A stretch of DNA of 64,000 nt, from contig CAWCIL010000008.1 of the NCBI GenBank assembly GCA_963795485.1, positions 1,240,001 to 1,304,000 on the forward strand, written 5' to 3'. The position numbers were made by a program, and so were the translations under genes. Each line of letters begins with the position of its first letter. Position 1 is the first letter of the stretch. This DNA is from AP-15 sp963795485. GTDB taxonomy: Bacteria > Pseudomonadota > Alphaproteobacteria > ATCC43930 > CGMCC-115725. The notes under the pieces were generated by a model. That model was not told the origin of the DNA, did not search any database, and saw only the letters and a program-made list of their open reading frames with translations. Below, piece after piece: positions 19,576 through 28,085 of the stretch.

Positions 19576-22239
19576 ATGTTGCTCCCGATATTGGCACCGC
19601 CGCAGCCGGTGCGGCTCCAGGATTACCGGCCGCCCGAATTTCTGATCGATACCGTCGAGCTGGCGTTTGCGCTGGAGGAGGGGGAGACGCGGGTCAGGGC
19701 GCGGCTGGGCGTGCGGCGCAATCCGGCGGGCTCCGACCCGGCGGCACCATTGCAGCTCGACGGCGAGGAGCTGGAGTTGGTCACGCTGACGCTCGACGGC
19801 GAGGCGTTGGGGCCGAACCGCTATCGGCTGCCGGCGGAAGGCGGGCTGGTCATCGACGACGTGCCGGACGCCTTTACCCTCGAGGTCGAGACCCGGATCA
19901 TGCCGGACAGGAACACCGCGCTCTCCGGGCTCTATATGTCGGGCGGCAATTATTGCACGCAGTGCGAGCCCGAAGGGTTTCGCCGGATCACCTATTTTAT
20001 CGACCGGCCGGATGTGATGGCGCGCTATACGACGACGATCGTCGCCGACAAGGCGCGCTTTCCGGTGCTGCTGTCGAACGGCAACCCGTCGGGGTCGGGC
20101 GAGGCCGAGGGCGGGCGGCATTGGGCGAAATGGGTCGATCCGCACCCGAAGCCCTCGTATCTGTTCGCGCTGGTCGCGGGCGATCTGGTGGCGGTGCGCG
20201 ACCGGTTTCGCACCCGCTCGGGGCGCGAAGTGGCGCTCGCGATCTGGGTCAGGCGCGGCGACGAGAACAAATGCGGCCATGCGATGGCGTCGTTGAAAAA
20301 GGCGATGGCCTGGGACGAAGAGGTGTTCGGCCTCGAATACGATCTCGATGTGTTCAACATCGTCGCGGTCAGCGACTTCAATATGGGGGCGATGGAGAAC
20401 AAGAGCCTCAACATCTTCAATACGCGCTATGTCCTGGCCAAGCCGGAGACCGCGACCGACGCCGATTACCAGGGCATCGAATCGGTCATCGCGCACGAAT
20501 ACTTTCACAACTGGACCGGCAACCGGGTCACTTGCCGCGACTGGTTCCAATTGTCGCTGAAGGAGGGGCTGACCGTCTTCCGCGACCAGGAATTCTCGGC
20601 CGACCAGGGGAGCCGCGCGGTCAAGCGCATCGGCGAGGTGAAGACCTTGCGCGCGATCCAGTTTCCCGAGGATGACGGGCCGCTCGCCCACCCGGTGCGG
20701 CCGCAGAGCTATCTGCGGATCGACAATTTTTATACCCCGACGGTCTACAACAAGGGTGCGGAGGTGATCCGGATGATCCACACCCTGATCGGCCGGGACG
20801 GGTTTCGCCGCGGCATGGACCTCTATATCCGCCGGCACGACAACCACGCTGCGACGATCGAGGATTTTGTCGCAGCGATGCAGGAGGCGAGCGGGGTCGA
20901 TCTCGGCCGGTTCAAGCTGTGGTACGAGCAGGCCGGCACACCCGAGGTCACGGTCGACGATCATTGGGACGCGGCCAGCGGCAGCTACGAGCTGAACGTC
21001 GTGCAGAAAGTGCCGCCCACACCTGGGCAGCCCGCGAAATCGCCGATGCCGATCCCGCTGGCGATCGGGCTGTTGGCGGCGGACGGCGCCGAGTTGCCGG
21101 TGCGGCTCGCGGGCGAGGATGAGGGCGAGGGACGAAACGGGACGCGGGTGCTGATGCCGGGCGAAGAACGGCAGAGCTTTCGCTTCGTCGGGCTCTCGGC
21201 GCCGCCGGTGCCCTCCTTGCTGCGCGGCTTTTCGGCGCCGGTCAAATTGAAGGGGGTGGGGCTGGAGCGGCTCAAATTTCTGGCGGTGCACGATCCCGAG
21301 CCGTTCGCGCGCTGGGAGGCGGGGCAGCAGGTCGCGACACGCGTTTTGCTCGACCGGGTCGAGGCGCTGCGCGGCGGTGCCACGCCGACGCCGCTCGACC
21401 CCGATCTGGTAATGGCGATGCGGCGCAACCTCGCCGGCGCCGACGACGACCCGGCGCTGGCCGCCGAAGCGGTGGCCCTGCCGAGCGAGTCGTTTCTCGC
21501 CGACCAGCTCGCGATCGTCGATGTCGACGCCGTGCATCTGGCGCGCGAGACCGCCCGCGCCGAGATCGGCCGAGCGCTCGCGGCCGAGTTCGCCGCCGCC
21601 TATGCGGCGCTGGCCGATCCCGGCCCCTATCGGATCGACGGCCGGGCGATCGGACGGCGGGCGTTGCGCAATATGTGCCTCGCCTATCTCGCCGCCGCCG
21701 ATCCCGACCATGGGGCGGCACTCGCCAAGGTGCAGTTCGACGCGGCGGCCAACATGAACGACGTGTTGGCGGCACTGATGGTGCTGGCCGATCTCGACCG
21801 GCCCGAGCGCGCCGCGGCGTTGGCCGAATTCTTTCGCGGCTGGTCGCACGACCCGTTGGTCACCGACAAATGGTTCGGTCTGCAGGCGCGCTCGGCATTG
21901 CCGGAGACCCCGCAGCGGGTGCGCGAGCTGACCGCACACCCGGCCTATGACCGCAAAAACCCGAACCGGGTGCGCGCCCTCTTCGGCGCCTTCGCCCAGG
22001 GCAACCCGGTGCGCTTTCACGATCGCAGCGGCGCCGGCTACGCGCTGCTCGCCGACGAGGTCATCGCCATCGATCCGGGCAATCCGACGAATGCGGCGCG
22101 GCTGGTCCAGCCGCTCGGGATGTGGCGCCGCCATGACCAGGCCCGCCAAGGGCTGATGCGGGGCGAGCTCGAACGCGTGCTCGCAAGACCCGGCCTCAGC
22201 AAAAACACCTACGAGATGGTGTCGAAGAGCCTCGCCTGA
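19576..22239 (+). CDS. pepN: Aminopeptidase N (M1 family zinc metallopeptidase)
   Basis: Cytoplasmic aminopeptidase that removes N-terminal residues from peptides. The M1 hallmarks are intact: the exopeptidase motif MGAMENKSLNIF near residue 273 and the zinc site VIAHEYFHNWTGNR (HExxH plus the downstream Glu in LKEGLTVFRDQEF). The long C-terminal helical domain characteristic of the bacterial PepN subfamily is present up to the end YEMVSKSLA. I chose ATG 19576 (MLLPILAPPQPVRLQDYRPP), giving 887 residues, because alignment of this subfamily normally begins just before the DYRPP motif. It is an intact, uninterrupted frame of nearly 2.7 kb between two damaged regions. Confidence 0.95.
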   Translation: MLLPILAPPQPVRLQDYRPPEFLIDTVELAFALEEGETRVRARLGVRRNPAGSDPAAPLQLDGEELELVTLTLDGEALGPNRYRLPAEGGLVIDDVPDAFTLEVETRIMPDRNTALSGLYMSGGNYCTQCEPEGFRRITYFIDRPDVMARYTTTIVADKARFPVLLSNGNPSGSGEAEGGRHWAKWVDPHPKPSYLFALVAGDLVAVRDRFRTRSGREVALAIWVRRGDENKCGHAMASLKKAMAWDEEVFGLEYDLDVFNIVAVSDFNMGAMENKSLNIFNTRYVLAKPETATDADYQGIESVIAHEYFHNWTGNRVTCRDWFQLSLKEGLTVFRDQEFSADQGSRAVKRIGEVKTLRAIQFPEDDGPLAHPVRPQSYLRIDNFYTPTVYNKGAEVIRMIHTLIGRDGFRRGMDLYIRRHDNHAATIEDFVAAMQEASGVDLGRFKLWYEQAGTPEVTVDDHWDAASGSYELNVVQKVPPTPGQPAKSPMPIPLAIGLLAADGAELPVRLAGEDEGEGRNGTRVLMPGEERQSFRFVGLSAPPVPSLLRGFSAPVKLKGVGLERLKFLAVHDPEPFARWEAGQQVATRVLLDRVEALRGGATPTPLDPDLVMAMRRNLAGADDDPALAAEAVALPSESFLADQLAIVDVDAVHLARETARAEIGRALAAEFAAAYAALADPGPYRIDGRAIGRRALRNMCLAYLAAADPDHGAALAKVQFDAAANMNDVLAALMVLADLDRPERAAALAEFFRGWSHDPLVTDKWFGLQARSALPETPQRVRELTAHPAYDRKNPNRVRALFGAFAQGNPVRFHDRSGAGYALLADEVIAIDPGNPTNAARLVQPLGMWRRHDQARQGLMRGELERVLARPGLSKNTYEMVSKSLA

Positions 22240-22355
22240 GCGGCGGTCCGCTCCGCGGTGAAGCGCGGCACCTTGACCCGAGCCCGCCGATCGCCTAAAT
22301 CCGCACCTCCGCCGGGCCCGCGGCAATGCGGGAACAGGCGCTTTTGGCGAGAGCG

Positions 22356-22817
22356 ATGAAGACTTTTTCCGCAAAGCCGTCCGACATCGAGAAAAAGTGG
22401 CTGCTGGTCGACGCCGACGGTCTGGTGCTGGGCCGGCTCGCCGCGATCCTCGCCACCCGTTTGCGCGGCAAGCATAAGCCGACCTTTACGCCGCACATGG
22501 ATTGCGGCGACAACATCATCGTGATCAATGCCGAAAAGGTCGAGCTGACCGGCAACAAGCGCCAGGACGACATTTTCTACTGGCATACCGGCTATCCTGG
22601 CGGGATCAAGGGGCGCAGCAAGGGTGCCATCCTCGCCGGCAGGCACCCGGAGCGGGTCGTCGAAAAGGCGGTCGAGCGGATGGTGCCGCGCGGGCCGCTC
22701 GGGCGCCGGGTCATGAAAAATCTGCGAGTGTTCGCCGGGCCCGACCACCCGCACGCGGCGCAGCAGCCGATCCCGCTCGATGTCGGCGCGATGAACCGAA
22801 AGAATGTAAGGGCGTAG
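22356..22817 (+). CDS. rplM: 50S ribosomal protein L13
   Basis: Large-subunit ribosomal protein of 153 residues. The start is at ATG 22356 (MKTFSAKPSDIEKKWLLVDA), as in other alphaproteobacteria. Signatures are DGLVLGRLAAILATRLRGKH, the K-x-D-D-x-x-Y-x-H-T-G-Y-P-G-G motif in RQDDIFYWHTGYPGG, and MVPRGPLGRRVMKNLRVFAG. It is followed after five bases by rpsI, the universally conserved rplM-rpsI pair. Confidence 0.97.
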   Translation: MKTFSAKPSDIEKKWLLVDADGLVLGRLAAILATRLRGKHKPTFTPHMDCGDNIIVINAEKVELTGNKRQDDIFYWHTGYPGGIKGRSKGAILAGRHPERVVEKAVERMVPRGPLGRRVMKNLRVFAGPDHPHAAQQPIPLDVGAMNRKNVRA

Positions 22818-22822
22818 AGAAG

Positions 22823-23423
22823 ATGGCCGACAACGACCAACCGACGAACCCGCCTTCAGGTCCGCCAGCCGGCCAGCCCGCCACCGGCCAGTCTGGCGGA
22901 CAACGCGCCAGCGGCCAGACCTTTCAGGGTCTGGGGAGCCTGCGCCAGGCGATGCAGGCGGCGCGCACCGTTCCGGCGGCACCGGCAGCTCCGACGGCGG
23001 CGATGCCGGTCGACGTGCAGCCGCGGCTCGACGCCTTCGGCCGGGCCTATGCCACCGGCAAGCGCAAGAACGCGGTCGCGCGGGTGTGGATCAAGCCCGG
23101 CAACGGCGCGATCAAGGTCAATGACCGCGAGAGCCCGGTCTACTTTGCTCGCCCGGTCCTGCGGATGATCATCAGCCAGCCCTTCGTCGCCTCGAACCGG
23201 CTTGGCCAGTTCGATGTCATCTGCACGGTCAAGGGCGGCGGGCTCTCCGGCCAAGCGGGCGCAGTGCGCCACGGCATCAGCAAGGCCCTGACCTATTACG
23301 AGCCGGGTCTGCGCCCATTGCTGAAGAGTCAAGGGCTTTTTGACTCGCGACAGCCGCGTCGTCGAACGCAAGAAATACGGCAAGGCGAAGGCCCGCCGCA
23401 GCTTCCAATTCTCCAAGCGCTAG
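22823..23423 (+). CDS. rpsI: 30S ribosomal protein S9 with long N-terminal extension (one frameshift)
   Basis: Small-subunit ribosomal protein near the decoding site. The core begins GRAYATGKRKNAVARVWIKP and continues ICTVKGGGLSGQAGAVRHGI and ALTYYEPGLRPLLKSQG. The last 27 residues (TRDSRVVERKKYGKAKARRS, then FQFSKR, the universal tRNA-contacting tail) are one frame over. An extra G in the GGG at 23333-23335 is responsible; with GG the text reads SQGFLTRDSRVVERKKYG exactly as in the family. Because S9 is essential and single-copy, this shift is best seen as a sequence error. Corrected length is 199 residues, long for S9, owing to a 65-residue Pro/Gln/Ala-rich leader. Confidence 0.95.
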
Positions 23424-23459
23424 TGCTTAGACGCAGACACAAGATTCATCCAAGCCGTC

Positions 23460-23578
23460 ATGGCCGGGCTCGTCCCGGCCATCCACGACTGGCGGCACGA
23501 ACACCGCCGGCTTCCGTGGATGCCCGGCACAAGGCCTGTCCTCGGGCCGCGCACCGCGCGGACCCGTGGGCCGGGCAT
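23460..23578. repeat. Alphaproteobacterial palindromic intergenic repeat downstream of rpsI
   Basis: Two strong inverted repeats: ATGGCCGGG/CCCGGCCAT with a 5-base loop at 23460-23482, and ATGCCCGGC/GCCGGGCAT flanking 41 bases at 23520-23578. This kind of mosaic hairpin element, whose translation gives the familiar VVDGRDEPGHDG string, is spread through intergenic regions of many alphaproteobacteria. It may also end rplM-rpsI transcription. The 327-base gap holds no gene. Confidence 0.7.
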
Positions 23579-23749
23579 GACGATTGCGGTGAGACGGCAC
23601 TATCTGAAGGCGTCTGAGCGCTAGACACACGTTTTAGCGCAAAGGGCGCCGAGGCCGCCGGGCATCGCTGAACGTGTCCATTGCGCATCCTTTGCGGCCT
23701 CTACGCTGAGGCGTTACGCTATTTCCTCGTTGAGGCTGGCGGGGGACGA

Positions 23750-24821
23750 ATGAAATTTGCCATCGCCATTCCGACCGACGCCGAATTCCTGGCGCGTAGT
23801 GCGGCGCGCCGAGGAGCTGGGGTTTGGCCGCGCCTGGTTCTACGACACCCAGATGCTGAGCGCCGACCCGTTTGTGGCGATGGCCGCGGCGGCGTTGAAG
23901 ACGACCCGCATCCGGCTCGGCACCGGCGTCCTGATCCCGTCGAACCGTCTCGCCGCCGTGACGGCGAACGCCTTCGCCTCGCTGAACAAGCTGGCGCCGG
24001 GACGGATCGATTTTGGAATCGGCACCGGCTTTACCGGACGCCGTGCGGTGGGGCTCGGCGCGGTCCGGCTCGCGGACATGGAGGAATATGTCCGTATCGT
24101 CATGGCGCTGTTGCGCGAGGAGACGGTCGAAGCCGAAATCGAAGGCAAGCGCCGGCTGATCCGGCTGCTCAATCCCGAGCTCGGCCTGATCAACACCAAG
24201 GATCCGATCGGTCTTTACGTCGCCGCGACCGGCCCGCGCGCGCAGGCGCTGGCGGCGAGGCTCGGCGCCGGCTGGATCAGCACCATCGGCGATGCCGAGG
24301 TGGCGAGCGCCGCCTTGCGCGAGATGCGCTCGCGCCGCAAAGCCGCCGGGCATGGCGCCGACGCATTCGACTCGGTGGTGCTGACCGGCGGGGCAATCCT
24401 GGAAGAAGGCGAGCCCGCCGACAGTCCGCGCTCGATTGCCCAAGCCGGCCCGCGCGCCGCGATGCTGCTGCACCGCGCCGCCGACCAGGCGCTGGGGGGG
24501 TTTCCGAACCTGAATCCGATCCCGCCGGCGATCGCCGATACGGTGGCCGGCTATGTCGAATTGGCCCGCAGTTTTCGGCCGCAGGGCGCACACTACCTAG
24601 AAAACCACCGCGGCCATCTGATGTTCGTCAAGCCCGAGGAGCGGCCGTTCGTGACTGCCGAGCTGATCCGCCAGACCACGATCACCGCGACCGAGCCCGA
24701 GATCAGAAAACGGATCGACTCTCTGGCCGATGCCGGCTACAGCGAGATCGCGATCCAGATCGTCCCCGGCCAGGAGCACGCGATCGAAGATTGGGGCCGC
24801 ATCCGCCGCGCCTTTGCTTGA
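23750..24821 (+). CDS. LLM-class flavin-dependent oxidoreductase (one frameshift)
   Basis: Luciferase-like TIM-barrel oxidoreductase (FMN- or F420-dependent family). It begins MKFAIAIPTDAEFLA at ATG 23750, and after one extra base near 23794 continues VVRRAEELGFGRAWFYDTQ. Further family motifs are RIRLGTGVLIPSNRLAAVTA, GRIDFGIGTGFTGRR and the phosphate-binding LYVAATGPRAQALAARLG. Corrected length is 356 residues. The sequence resembles tetrahydromethanopterin-reductase-like (MER-type) members, but neither cofactor nor substrate can be fixed. It stands alone between rpsI and hldE. Confidence 0.8.
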
Positions 24822-24884
24822 GGCTCGTGTCTTTTCGACTAACCGGGCCTGGCTGCGCTCCTGCTCCGGCCTCCTACCGGGGTA

Positions 24885-24903
24885 GCCAGAGCCTGCTTCT
24901 GGC
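24885..24903 (+). terminator. Weak hairpin downstream of LLM oxidoreductase gene
   Basis: GCCAGA and TCTGGC pair around a 7-base loop, 64 bases past the stop. No T-run follows, so if it ends transcription it would not be a classical intrinsic terminator. Confidence 0.2.
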
Positions 24904-24996
24904 CTGACCGGAATGGCGGGCAATGGCAAATCGTTTGCCCTTGGGATCCCGCATTGGAAGTTGTAATCAAATTGGTAGGATAAATTCCAGGATATT

Positions 24997-26439
24997 GTGC
25001 CGATGGATTTCTCGGGAACGACGATTTTGTGTCTGGGCGACATTATGCTCGACCGCTTCGCTTATTGCGAAACCGAGCGCATTTCGCCGGAAGCGCCGGT
25101 GCCTGTGCTGTTGCTGAAGCGCACCCAGGGCATGCTCGGCGGGGCCGGCAACGTGGCTCGCAACATCGCGTCGCTCGGCGGCAAGGCGATCCTGATCGGG
25201 CTGCTCGGACGCGACCCCGCGGGTGTGGAGGTTTCGGCACTCGTCCGCAGGACGACGGGACTGGTCGATGCCCATATTGCGAGCGCCAGGCGCCCGACGA
25301 TTTGCAAGACCCGGTACGTCGCCGCGCACCAGCAGATCGTCCGGGTCGACGAGGAAACCGTCGGCGAACCGGACGAGGCGGAGGAGGCCCAGCTGTTCGC
25401 CGCCTTCGAGGGCGCGCTCGGCAATGCCGACGCCGTGGTCCTCTCCGACTACGGCAAGGGCGTGCTCAGTCCGAAGGTCGTCGGTTTCGCGATCGAGCGG
25501 GCGCGGGCAGCCGGCATCGCGGTCTATATCGATCCCAAAAGCGACGATTTCCGGCGCTATCGCGGCGCCACCTGCGTGACCCCGAACTTGCGGGAGTTGG
25601 CCCTCGCCGCGCGCCTGCCGGTCGGCAGCGACGCCGAGGTCATCGCCGCCGCTACCAAGGTCATGCACGATGCCGAGGCCGCGGCGATCCTCGCCAAACG
25701 CTCAGACAAGGGCATGGTGCTGGTCGAAGCCTCGGGTGCGGTGCATGTCGAATCGAGCCGGGCGCGCGAGGTCTACGATGTGACCGGCGCCGGCGACACG
25801 GTGATCGCGGTGCTGGCGCTGGCGCATGCCGGCGGCGAGCCGCTGGCTGCAGCGATGCGGCTGGCCAACACCGCGGCGGGGATCGCCGTCAGCAAGCTCG
25901 GCACCGCGACCGTCGAGCTCGACGAGTTGATGCTCGAACGCTCGCGCGACGTGCGCGACAAGGATTGGCATCAGGCCAAGCATTACACCATCGGCGAACT
26001 CAAAGCCCTGGTCCGCCGCTGGCGCGAGCGCGGCCTCGCCGTCGGCTTTACCAACGGCTGCTTCGATATCATGCATGCCGGGCACATCGCGCTGTTGGCC
26101 GGGGCGCGCGCCGAGTGCGATCGCCTGGTGGTGGCGCTCAACAGCGACGCCAGCACCCGGCGGCTCAAGGGGCCGCAGCGTCCGGTCAACCCGCTGCGCG
26201 ACCGCTCGGCGGTGATTGCCGCGGTCGGCTCGGTCAACGCCGTGATCAGCTTCGAGGACGACACCCCGCTCGAGCTGATCCGCAAGTTGAAACCCGATGT
26301 GTTGATCAAAGGAGGCGACTATACGATCGCCACCGTCGTCGGCGCCGAGGAGGTCCACGCCGCCGGCGGGCGGGTGGTTCTGGTCGATCTCGTCGACGGC
26401 CACTCGACGACCGCGACGATCACCAAGCTGCGGTCATGA
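24997..26439 (+). CDS. hldE: Bifunctional D-glycero-beta-D-manno-heptose-7-phosphate kinase / heptose-1-phosphate adenylyltransferase
   Basis: Makes ADP-heptose for the lipopolysaccharide inner core. Domain 1 (about 1-315) is a ribokinase-fold kinase: LGDIMLDRFAYCETERISPE, the GGAGNVARNIASLGG substrate motif and the anion hole VYDVTGAGDTVIAVLALAHA. Domain 2 (about 340-480) is a nucleotidyltransferase: VGFTNGCFDIMHAGHIALL with the H-x-G-H motif, and IKGGDYTIATVVGAEEV. Length (480) is normal for the fused HldE/RfaE. The GTG at 24997 has AGGA close upstream; ATG 25003 is an equally possible start. Its presence says the cell makes heptose-containing LPS. Confidence 0.95.
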   Translation: MPMDFSGTTILCLGDIMLDRFAYCETERISPEAPVPVLLLKRTQGMLGGAGNVARNIASLGGKAILIGLLGRDPAGVEVSALVRRTTGLVDAHIASARRPTICKTRYVAAHQQIVRVDEETVGEPDEAEEAQLFAAFEGALGNADAVVLSDYGKGVLSPKVVGFAIERARAAGIAVYIDPKSDDFRRYRGATCVTPNLRELALAARLPVGSDAEVIAAATKVMHDAEAAAILAKRSDKGMVLVEASGAVHVESSRAREVYDVTGAGDTVIAVLALAHAGGEPLAAAMRLANTAAGIAVSKLGTATVELDELMLERSRDVRDKDWHQAKHYTIGELKALVRRWRERGLAVGFTNGCFDIMHAGHIALLAGARAECDRLVVALNSDASTRRLKGPQRPVNPLRDRSAVIAAVGSVNAVISFEDDTPLELIRKLKPDVLIKGGDYTIATVVGAEEVHAAGGRVVLVDLVDGHSTTATITKLRS

Positions 26440-26509
26440 GACCGGCTGTGGACGGCCGGGTGCGACCCGGGCGCGAAAACCGGACAATTCCTCGGGCGGA
26501 GGAGGGCCA

Positions 26510-27058
26510 ATGGCGTTGATGAGCGACGGTCGGCGCGCCCGGCTGCCGGCGGTGACGTTGGTGCTGGGCGGCGCCCGGTCGGGCAAGAGCCTTTATGCCG
26601 AAAGCCTTGTCGAAAGGGCCGCTCCCAGCGGGACTTATTGCGCGACGGCCGAGGCCGGCGACGCCGAGATGGCGGAACGCATCGCCGCCCACCGGGCGCG
26701 TCGCGACCCATTTTGGCATACGCTCGAAGTGCCGCTGGCGCTCGCATCGGCGATTGTCACCGAGGCCAAGCCAGAACGGCCATTGCTGGTCGATTGCCTG
26801 ACCTTGTGGCTGTCGAACCTGCTGCTTGCCGGGCGGCCGGTCGAAGACGAGGCGGCGGCATTGTGTGCGGCCTTGCACCTGGCCCGAGGGCCGGTCGTGC
26901 TGGTCGCCAACGAAGTCGGCATGGGTCTCGTGCCCGGAACCCCGCTCGGACGCCGCTTTCGCGACGCTGCCGGCCGTCTCAATCAACAGGTCGCCGCACT
27001 CGCCGACCGCGTCGTCTTCATCGCTGCCGGCCTGCCGCTGGCGCTAAAGGAGGGCTGA
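26510..27058 (+). CDS. cobU: Adenosylcobinamide kinase / adenosylcobinamide-phosphate guanylyltransferase
   Basis: Phosphorylates adenosylcobinamide and activates it with GTP, late in cobalamin assembly (called CobP in aerobic-pathway bacteria, CobU in enterics). Its 182 residues contain the P-loop VLGGARSGKSLYAE, the family EVPLALAS segment, VDCLTLWLSNLL, and the signature VANEVGMGLVPGTPLGRRFR DAAG. A GGAGGA site lies upstream of ATG 26510. The stop is one base before cobW, so cobU-cobW-cobN form one operon. No cobalamin riboswitch fits in the 70-base leader after hldE. Confidence 0.93.
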   Translation: MALMSDGRRARLPAVTLVLGGARSGKSLYAESLVERAAPSGTYCATAEAGDAEMAERIAAHRARRDPFWHTLEVPLALASAIVTEAKPERPLLVDCLTLWLSNLLLAGRPVEDEAAALCAALHLARGPVVLVANEVGMGLVPGTPLGRRFRDAAGRLNQQVAALADRVVFIAAGLPLALKEG

Positions 27059-27059
27059 C

Positions 27060-28085
27060 ATGCGCCGCGTACCGGCGACGGTGATCACCGGCTTTCTCGG
27101 CGCCGGCAAGACCAGCCTCGTCCGCCACCTGGTGGCGCGCGCGCAAGGCCGGCGGCTCGCGATCATCGTCAACGAATTCGGCGAGCTTGGCATCGATCGC
27201 GAGCTGTTGCTCGGCTGCGGCGAGGAAGCGTGCGGCGAGGACGACATCGTCGAGCTGGCCAATGGCTGCATATGCTGCACCGTCGCCGACGACTTTCTGC
27301 CGACCCTGACCAGGCTGCTCGATCGCGCGGCACCACCCGAGCACATCCTGATCGAGACTTCGGGGCTGGCCTTGCCGAAACCGCTGGTGCAGGCCTTTGC
27401 TTGGCCGGAGATCCGCACCCGCACCACGGTCGACGGGGTGGTGGTCGTGATCGACGCCGCCGCCGTCGCCGACGGCCGGTTCGCCGACGACCCCGAGGCG
27501 GTGGCGCGCGTGCGGGCGGCGGACCCCGCGCTCGTCCACGACAATCCGCTCGACGAGGTGTTCGGCGACCAGCTCGCCTGCGCCGATCTGGCGATCTTGA
27601 ACAAGGCCGATCTCGTTGCCGCAGATCGGTTCGCCGCCCTTCGCCGCGAGATCGGCGAGCGGCTCCGCCCGGGGGTCAAGCTCGTCGCGGCGCGTGATGG
27701 TGCCGTGCCGCCCGAGGTGGCGCTCGGCCTAGCCGCGAACGCCGAAGACGACCTTGCCGCGCGGCCGTCAGTGCACGACCTCGAAATGACGCACGACCAT
27801 GACGATTTCGCGAGCTTCGTCGTAAGCCTCGGCGCGATCGACGATGTGGAGGCGTTTGTAGCTCGGCTGCGCGCGGCGATCCACCGGCATGGCGTGCTGC
27901 GGCTTAAGGGCTTTGTCGATCTGCCCGGGCGTGAGCGGCGGCTGGTCGTGCAGGCGGTCGGCGACCGGCTGCAGCATTATTTCGACCGGCCGTGGCAGGA
28001 GGGCGAGCGGCGCGCGACGCGGCTCGTCGTGATCGGCGAGAAGGGCCTCGCCCGGAACGCGATCGCGGCGGCGCTGGCCAGCTGA
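27060..28085 (+). CDS. cobW: CobW, G3E-family (COG0523) GTPase of cobalamin synthesis
   Basis: Metal-handling GTPase needed for aerobic cobalamin synthesis, thought to deliver cobalt to the CobN-containing chelatase. Features of the 341-residue protein: P-loop VITGFLGAGKTSLVRHLV, switch region IIVNEFGELGIDRELL, the metal-binding CxCC motif in NGCICCTVADDFLP, G4 motif ILNKADLV, and a His/Asp-rich linker EMTHDHDDFAS before the CobW C-terminal domain (HRHGVLRLKGFVDLPGRERR). ATG 27060 starts one base after the cobU stop, and cobN follows at once. A second COG0523 protein is fused to PuhE further on. Confidence 0.93.
   Translation: MRRVPATVITGFLGAGKTSLVRHLVARAQGRRLAIIVNEFGELGIDRELLLGCGEEACGEDDIVELANGCICCTVADDFLPTLTRLLDRAAPPEHILIETSGLALPKPLVQAFAWPEIRTRTTVDGVVVVIDAAAVADGRFADDPEAVARVRAADPALVHDNPLDEVFGDQLACADLAILNKADLVAADRFAALRREIGERLRPGVKLVAARDGAVPPEVALGLAANAEDDLAARPSVHDLEMTHDHDDFASFVVSLGAIDDVEAFVARLRAAIHRHGVLRLKGFVDLPGRERRLVVQAVGDRLQHYFDRPWQEGERRATRLVVIGEKGLARNAIAAALAS

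Noticed and set aside
19552..22374. A 940-codon open frame antisense to pepN
   Set aside because: Mirror of the pepN codon structure; no motif, no ribosome site, and the opposite strand has all M1 peptidase signatures.
23333..23335. Programmed +1 frameshifting as a genome-wide system
   Set aside because: The shift sites share no motif (GGG, TTT, inserted A, C or G in different contexts), and one is in rpsI where efficient frameshifting would be needed for viability; insertion errors explain it better. Kept as an alternative only if reads support the extra bases.
26440..26509. A cobalamin riboswitch in front of cobU
   Set aside because: Only 70 bases lie between hldE and cobU, too short for the aptamer, and no B12-box sequence is seen.
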